Source: Neckera pumila
Lineage: Eukaryota > Streptophyta > Bryopsida > Hypnales > Neckeraceae
Assembly: GCA_963969595.1 (NCBI GenBank)
Contig: OZ018408.1
Span: forward strand, 44,145,022 to 44,209,021
Direction: 5' to 3'
DNA: 64,000 bases
Both the position numbers and the translations under genes were made by a program. A model generated the notes under the pieces. The model was not told the DNA's origin, did no database searches, and saw only the letters and a program-made list of their open reading frames with translations. Positions 59,051-64,000 of the stretch are shown piece after piece. Every line of letters begins with the position of its first letter. Position 1 is the stretch's first letter.

Positions 59051-59624
59051 AAAAAGTAAAAAAAGTTATTTTTTTTACGTTTTATGGATTTTATTATTGA
59101 CAAATTTAAATATTCTAAAGAATATTCAAGATTCTCCTGAAAATAATAATTTTTTTTGACCCATTACCGTGGATTTAAAGGGTAAAAAAATCATTGGGCA
59201 TCTAAATTTCGAAACTTTTGATTTAGTTTAAGACCCAAGAAACACAAAATAATTAATTTTTGTGACCTATCACTGTGGAATTTGAAGGCCCAAAAAACAA
59301 TGAATGTATAAATTTGCAATCTTATGATTTAATTAGAGACTTTGGAAACGCAAAGTTGAACTTATGGGGAGGATGAAGTCAAGAAAGAATCAAAGAGATT
59401 GACGTTTTTTAAATTGGTGCATTTGAAGATTGAGTCAAGTGAAGTAGGAAGGGCAACATACTTGCTTTGTTTCTATTCCATCACTTTTGTCTTTGTCCTA
59501 GCTATGGCAATTTGATTCTCTACATCTTGGACTACACCAATTATTCTTTATAGTTGACAAAGTTGTCCTGAGCTCAATATATAAGCACAACTTTTACAGT
59601 CCTATAATATGAAGGTAGAAAAAT
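59051..59624. other. MULE 2 subterminal region, no recognisable gene
   Basis: A+T-rich with 'GACCCATTACCGTGGA' and a similar 'GACCTATCACTGTGGA' about 110 bp apart (near 59159 and 59260), part of a diverged direct repeat. No gene. Confidence 0.45.
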
Positions 59625-60125
59625 ATGCCTAGGATGGGAGAGGAAAGAGACATGTTTGAGGGCTTAGGATGGGACGGGGAGATAGTAAATCTACGAGATC
59701 CTTATATTTTTTTCAATCCATTGCTAGAATGTGAGAGGAGTGCTGCAAAATGGTATCGTGATGACTACGAGATGACTCTGTTCTAGCAGTCCACACAAGC
59801 ATGGAAGTGAAGGGTGGAGGAGGAGGAGCGGCAATGATATGCTGTGAAGTTCAAGATGCAGGTGAATGTGGTGGAAGAAGATTCAACAATTTGTGTGGAT
59901 AGAGAGGAGGATGATGCGATTGATTTGAATGCGGACATTCCGTGGAAGACAAATGAGGTGGACAATGGAGACAACTTGGTCAACCTGGAAGAAGAGGTCA
60001 AGGTCTTAGGGGAATCTTCAAGGACTTTGTTGTTTCGTGAGAGGATGAGAAGATTATTGCCACATCAACTACCGTGGAAGGAATGGACAAAGGACCAAAC
60101 GATTAGCAACGTTCATTTACTTTGA
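59625..60125 (+). pseudogene. Unrecognised frame convergent with the MULE transposase
   Basis: From ATG 59625 one frame runs to TGA at about 60123, with in-frame stops at 59784 (TAG), 59808 and 59835 (TGA). It encodes 'MFEGLGWDGEIVNLRDPYI', 'ECERSAAKWYRDDYEM', then an acidic segment ('REEDDAIDLNADIPW'). I recognise no domain. It could be an accessory gene of MULE 2 or a captured gene fragment. The consistent frame on both sides of the stops argues that it was once translated. Confidence 0.45.
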
Positions 60126-60417
60126 CCGGATCCAATTCCAGCAAGATCGGATGATGAGTGGAAGCCACGAGCATTTAAGAGGTTGGCACAACAAAATCAA
60201 GTTGGAAGAAAGAAATGAAAGGTTTAGGGGTTAGCATGTAGAGTGAGATATTGTGTAAAACACTTGGCAACAATTATTGTAATGCAATGATTTCAGGTGA
60301 ATAAAAATCATAGAACATGACATTTTATGTTCCAAGGGAGTAAATAGCAAGTACATGTGAGATCAACAAATGACCACATCCATAAGAAGACAAAGTAATC
60401 CTAGGCCGACAACGAGT

Positions 60418-62884
60418 CTAGGTGGCAGAATGTGTCAAGAGGCCCCCCACAAGAATGAATTTTACCTCATTGAAGCTAAAGGTTGGGGCATGAATGAACA
60501 AGTTCACTTCAGGATCTAATTTAGAGACCTTGACAAAGAGGAAGTACAAATGCTTACAATGTAGAAACGAATGTCGCTTGCGGCCAAACTTAGTAATCAT
60601 GTCTTTGAAGGCTGGGCAAGTGCAGTTGGGGAGGGAGCTCACTATGAGTTGGTAAATTGATTGTGTTGGAGCAGGTTTGAACTACAAACTGATAATACAT
60701 CCAAATCCGGGGCGAGGAATCATTGTTACCTTCAAGATGGTTCCCTGCATAGCACGAGCAGACGCAACCATCTGCATTTGCTTTGTTGATGGTACGTGGG
60801 TGGACCGTCGCGTAGACTTGGAGTGTCTTGAAACAAGGTAAAAGTCAGGATTTGGTAGAGCGTCCACATTGGAGAGGTCGAAGGGAGGAGCAGAGTTGTT
60901 GAAGAGGCGTGTTGGAGTGATGCGCTCTTTCTGTGGCAATTGGAAGCCGGCATTCTCAAGATTCAGGATCTCCGGGCAAGTGAGGTTTGTGCCAAGTTTC
61001 ATGGGCCACACAGGAGGAATAGGAGGTCTCTCCTGGTTTGCAGAGAACTTGTCCATCCACTTGCAATGCGAGCCCTTGACACATTGCTTAATGTTGTCCG
61101 GGCAAAAGAAGAACTTCTTGAGTCTTGGTCTTGTGAATGAGTAGTGGTTCCAAAATCCAGAGAAGATTGGGACAGAGGTGCTCTTGCCGTTTGGGACAAT
61201 TTTGGCAGTGCATTTCTTCTTAGTGACAGCGTGCATAGCCCAACAAGACTTCCCGGAATTATAAGGAATGCAAGCAATATGCCACAGCTTCTCGTCAACT
61301 TTAGATTCTTGAGCGGCTGTGATGCGACAAACATCCAATCCGGTAGGTGAAGGAGGCGCCACCTCCTACACAGATGGGAAGGACTCCTCAACAATTGTAG
61401 GTAGAGGTGTAGGATGAGATCTTGTATATCTCTGACTAACATGGGGGCAAGAGAAATTGATGGTGTCAAGGCGGTGAGAATCTTCATTGACTCCAATAGG
61501 AGTGTCAGGTTTGCGCTTTTGTGATCTGAAAACCTCGCCGCCCTTGAGGTGTGGGTTGCACGTGCAAAATTTGTCCCCGCCTAGCATCTCAAGGAGAATC
61601 TTTTGCAGCACAGTCGGGTCGCCAGTTTGTTGAGCCCGGCGTTGAGCACATCTAAGCTTGTGTTCTCTTTTGTAAGGGCCACCTCCGCCAACGCCACCTT
61701 TCAAAAATTGATGGTACGCCACAACTTGGAGGTGCGTTCAAATATAGTTGTCCACAGTTGCCACGTAGAGATCGCCACCCTTGTTGTCGGACGCTTGAAG
61801 CCATTTGTTGTAAACGGATTTGGCAAGGTTGCAATTTGGCATCTTTGCAAATTCTTTGGCCATCATGATTTTCTCCTGTACAAAAGAAAGATTGAATAAG
61901 AAACTAAGAAGGTAAGGAAAGAAGTGAAGAGGAAAACATCTAGTGATAAGTCAATAAACATATCAGTTCCATGAAGCCACCCCATTGTCAATAGTGGAAG
62001 TGCCAGAAGGCTAGCCAGAGCTCACGATGCCTCAATCCATCTTCAGAGGTGCAATTCGATGATGCCCACCATGCTTTGATAGCAAGGTACCTTGTCTCTG
62101 CCTCTAGCATAGACGAGGCATCGCGGTATTGGAGGCAGAGACGCTTGTGTTGGTCTTGCAATTTGTGCTTGATATATAACTTTGTGTGCTTTTCTAAGGA
62201 TTGGTTCCAATGGAAGTAGCACATCCTCTTGCGCCTTTCAATTGGAACCTTGGGATCTTTGGAGCCGTAGACAATGCGCACGGCATTCCAATTGGCTTGT
62301 GCACTATCCGCCATGAATCCTTTAAAGTATGGCTTCGGGATTCCATAGCGAGCCATGACTTGGTTGAGGTTATGCCAAAACAGCACTTGAGCATCTTTGT
62401 CTTCAGATTGGAAGTCGCAACAAGCAATGGTCATGATGCGTTGGTATGTCCCATTGTAAATGTGGCAGGTCATGGTGGTCCATTTGGAGACGTGCTTGAC
62501 ATGGTTAAAAATGATCCACGCATGCTCGAGATCCCCGCTTGGTTGCATGCGCCGAACCAAATTGACTCCACTACTGGGGCCAACCTCGGACATCTTGAAG
62601 ACGAAGACTTTGTCGGCTTCATCACCTTGGCCTGGGAACTAATTTCGTTGAACATAGGCCCAAGTGCTAACTCCCCTAAGTTTAGCAATGCCATCCATGA
62701 CTCCTAATCTATGCAGGTATTTGAAGGTTGTAACCTTGTTGTGGAGGTGAGGAGAGTTCAACTCCTTGCAGCGATCAAAGACGGGCTCTAGTTCTTCTAA
62801 TGAAAGAAGTTGATGTGCATCATTATCATCGCGAAGGAGGAACTCACCTATGAAGTCTTTGCTAGCCTCAAAAACAATTTTCAC
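60418..62884 (-). pseudogene. Mutator-like (MULE) transposase with SWIM finger
   Basis: Read on the minus strand, in order. 62884-62639: 'FIGEFLLRDDNDAHQLLSL' and 'YLHRLGVMDGIAKLRG'. After a stop at about 62642, 61988-62593: 'WTTMTCHIYNGTYQRIMTIA', 'FKGFMADSAQANWNAVRIVY' (catalytic Asp of the MULE DDE core) and 'CYFHWNQSLEKHTK' (Cys/His motif). 61875-61366: 'NKGGDLYVATVDNYI' and 'LRCAQRRAQQTGDP'. 61362-60682: a Cys-rich part. Finally 60642-60418: 'PNCTCPAFKDMI' with 'FLHCKHLYFLF', the CxC...CxH SWIM zinc finger. An intron is likely near 61876-61985 (acceptor TTTTGTACAG). Such proteins cut and paste Mutator-like elements in the nucleus. Stops at several points, so this copy is probably inactive. 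Confidence 0.8.
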
Positions 62885-62925
62885 TATAAGAAACCCGTGT
62901 CTTTACTGGTGTCTTGGCTCTGACG
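62882..62925 (+). mobile_element. Possible CACTA-like terminus
   Basis: 'CACTATAAGAAACCCGTGTC' begins just where the transposase similarity ends. It resembles the end of a CACTA-type element. No partner end or 3-bp duplication was found in the remaining kilobase, so the element, if real, extends past the window. Confidence 0.35.
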
Positions 62926-64000
62926 CGGATGTTTTTTGGGACACAGGGTTGTTTATGTCAAATTGGCCTGAAGTATGGGATTCCCGTTGATGTTGCAAAG
63001 AGCACATGGTGATTTTGGTGAAAACAGTCTAATGCTCTGAAGGATGGTTTGTTCTAGTAGACACCAAACCGCGACAGGCTTTCATTTTTCCTAGCATAAA
63101 AAAAAACATAGATTGCTACATCAGCAAGGTCTACAGTTTTGACCACAGTTAAGTCAACAACAATTATTTTAGCCAACAATAAACGCCTGCTCTAGTAAAA
63201 AAACCCGGGGCAGGGCAACCAAATGGCCTGTCCTTAAAAAAATGAAAAAAAAACATTCGAACGTGGTACGTGACATGGAAATATAGTGAGGTGGCAGTAA
63301 TCTTTGCTGATGTGGTGTGCCATGTCAGCAAGGGGGCATATTGAAGCACGTTCTCTGTGTTATTTTCTTTTGACGTCTTCGTAGACATTTAGGTGACTAC
63401 ACAGACGTCCTACAGAACAACGTGCGTTCTGTAGGACATGAGAGTGTCCTTTTCAGTGCCTGTCCGTTGAAGTGGATATTCTGATCCATGTAGCGGCCGC
63501 TCAGCTGTCAGGGACGATGTCTGTCAACGCCAAACATGCTCAACTGTACGGGTCAATAAAGAAAGAAGAAGTACACAAAGGCTAGCTATGTGTCTACACC
63601 TGAAATTGTCATGATTTTATATTCAATGTCTTCTTTTTCACATGGACTAGAAATGAAAATGACAACTAAAGCATTGAAGGAAGTTGTACATATGTCTAAG
63701 AAGGCTGTGTCTTCAAGGCAAGAATCATGTGCTGTGAATTCAAACTGAGAAGGCAACACATTACAGCACAGGAGTTCTAGTGCAAGTACAGGGAATGATA
63801 TACAACATTACGTTCAAAAACCTTGCACATGAACATACAGAGGACATACATGTTGAGCATGGCAATAAGAAACAGCATCTGCGTTTTCCATTACGTGCCT
63901 ATGGAACTAGCTTTAGGCTCTGAAGAACATAGAAATGGACACTTGATGCACCAGCATGTTTGTCATGGTCAACATTCACTGTTCATCATAGACAGTGGGA
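62926..64000. other. No recognisable gene (3' flank)
   Basis: Short frames only. It contains the palindrome listed at 63407-63437. It may be the interior of the CACTA-like element suspected at 62882. Confidence 0.4.
63407..63437. repeat. Perfect 12-bp palindrome
   Basis: GTCCTACAGAAC and its inverse GTTCTGTAGGAC around a 7-nt spacer. Could form a hairpin in DNA or RNA. No T-run follows. Confidence 0.8.

Noticed and set aside
60869..62707. Plus-strand frames of 90-168 codons opposite the MULE transposase
   Set aside because: Antisense shadows of the minus-strand transposase, which carries the recognisable motifs.

Overview
This is nuclear DNA from a land plant, dominated by transposable elements. 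The evidence is a Ty1/copia pol, a SWIM-type MULE transposase, a hAT transposase with a spliceosomal intron, CACTA ends, and a tandem pair of STIG1-type cysteine-rich secreted proteins. Base composition is strongly A+T-rich and intergenic space is long. Two of the repeat-borne protein families resemble proteins I associate with seed-free plants (bryophytes, lycophytes, ferns). That lineage guess comes from memory and was not checked.

0-27 kb: one long, decayed plus-strand gene ('gene A', zinc-finger N-terminus, candidate DDE-type acidic residues) survives in three blocks: 3774-5474, 15285-16579 and 25353-26686. Two insertions split it. The first is a TG...CA element with a near-perfect 5-bp target duplication (5475-15284). 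It carries a second element of the same family (8721-14307, perfect duplication CTAGG), which carries a TTAA-flanked element (10704-11515). The second is an 8.8-kb Mutator-like element (16580-25352) with GC-rich terminal inverted repeats and a perfect 9-bp duplication TACTTGTCA. It holds satellite-like arrays that switch orientation, one of them interrupted by a short LINE-type insertion with an 18-bp duplication. Removing either insertion and one target copy rejoins gene A in frame.

27-43 kb: a third member of the giant TG...CA family (27821-32700, inverted relative to the others, duplication ACCTC) sits in an unrecognised coding-like stretch. A hAT-like transposase gene follows (about 35334-42480). 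It is split by another TG...CA element (35970-39300, duplication CCATC) that carries its own 553-codon minus-strand reading frame.

43-53.5 kb: MITE-like elements, a second TTAA element, a 2.1-kb fold-back element, and an inverted STIG1 3'-UTR remnant. The only intact-looking host genes are here: two tandem STIG1-like genes (CDS 50499-50924 and 52594-53025).

53.5-64 kb: a minus-strand copia element with a CACTA insertion (55430-57435), then a second Mutator-like element with a SWIM-type transposase (about 60418-62884, minus strand) and a convergent plus-strand frame. That element probably continues beyond the window.

Apart from the STIG1 pair, every protein-coding region I can support is transposon-derived or a pseudogene. 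The most unusual observations are the giant ORF-less TG...CA family with repeated stem-loops that keep pairing while their sequence changes, the inverted satellite arrays inside a MULE, and gene A itself.
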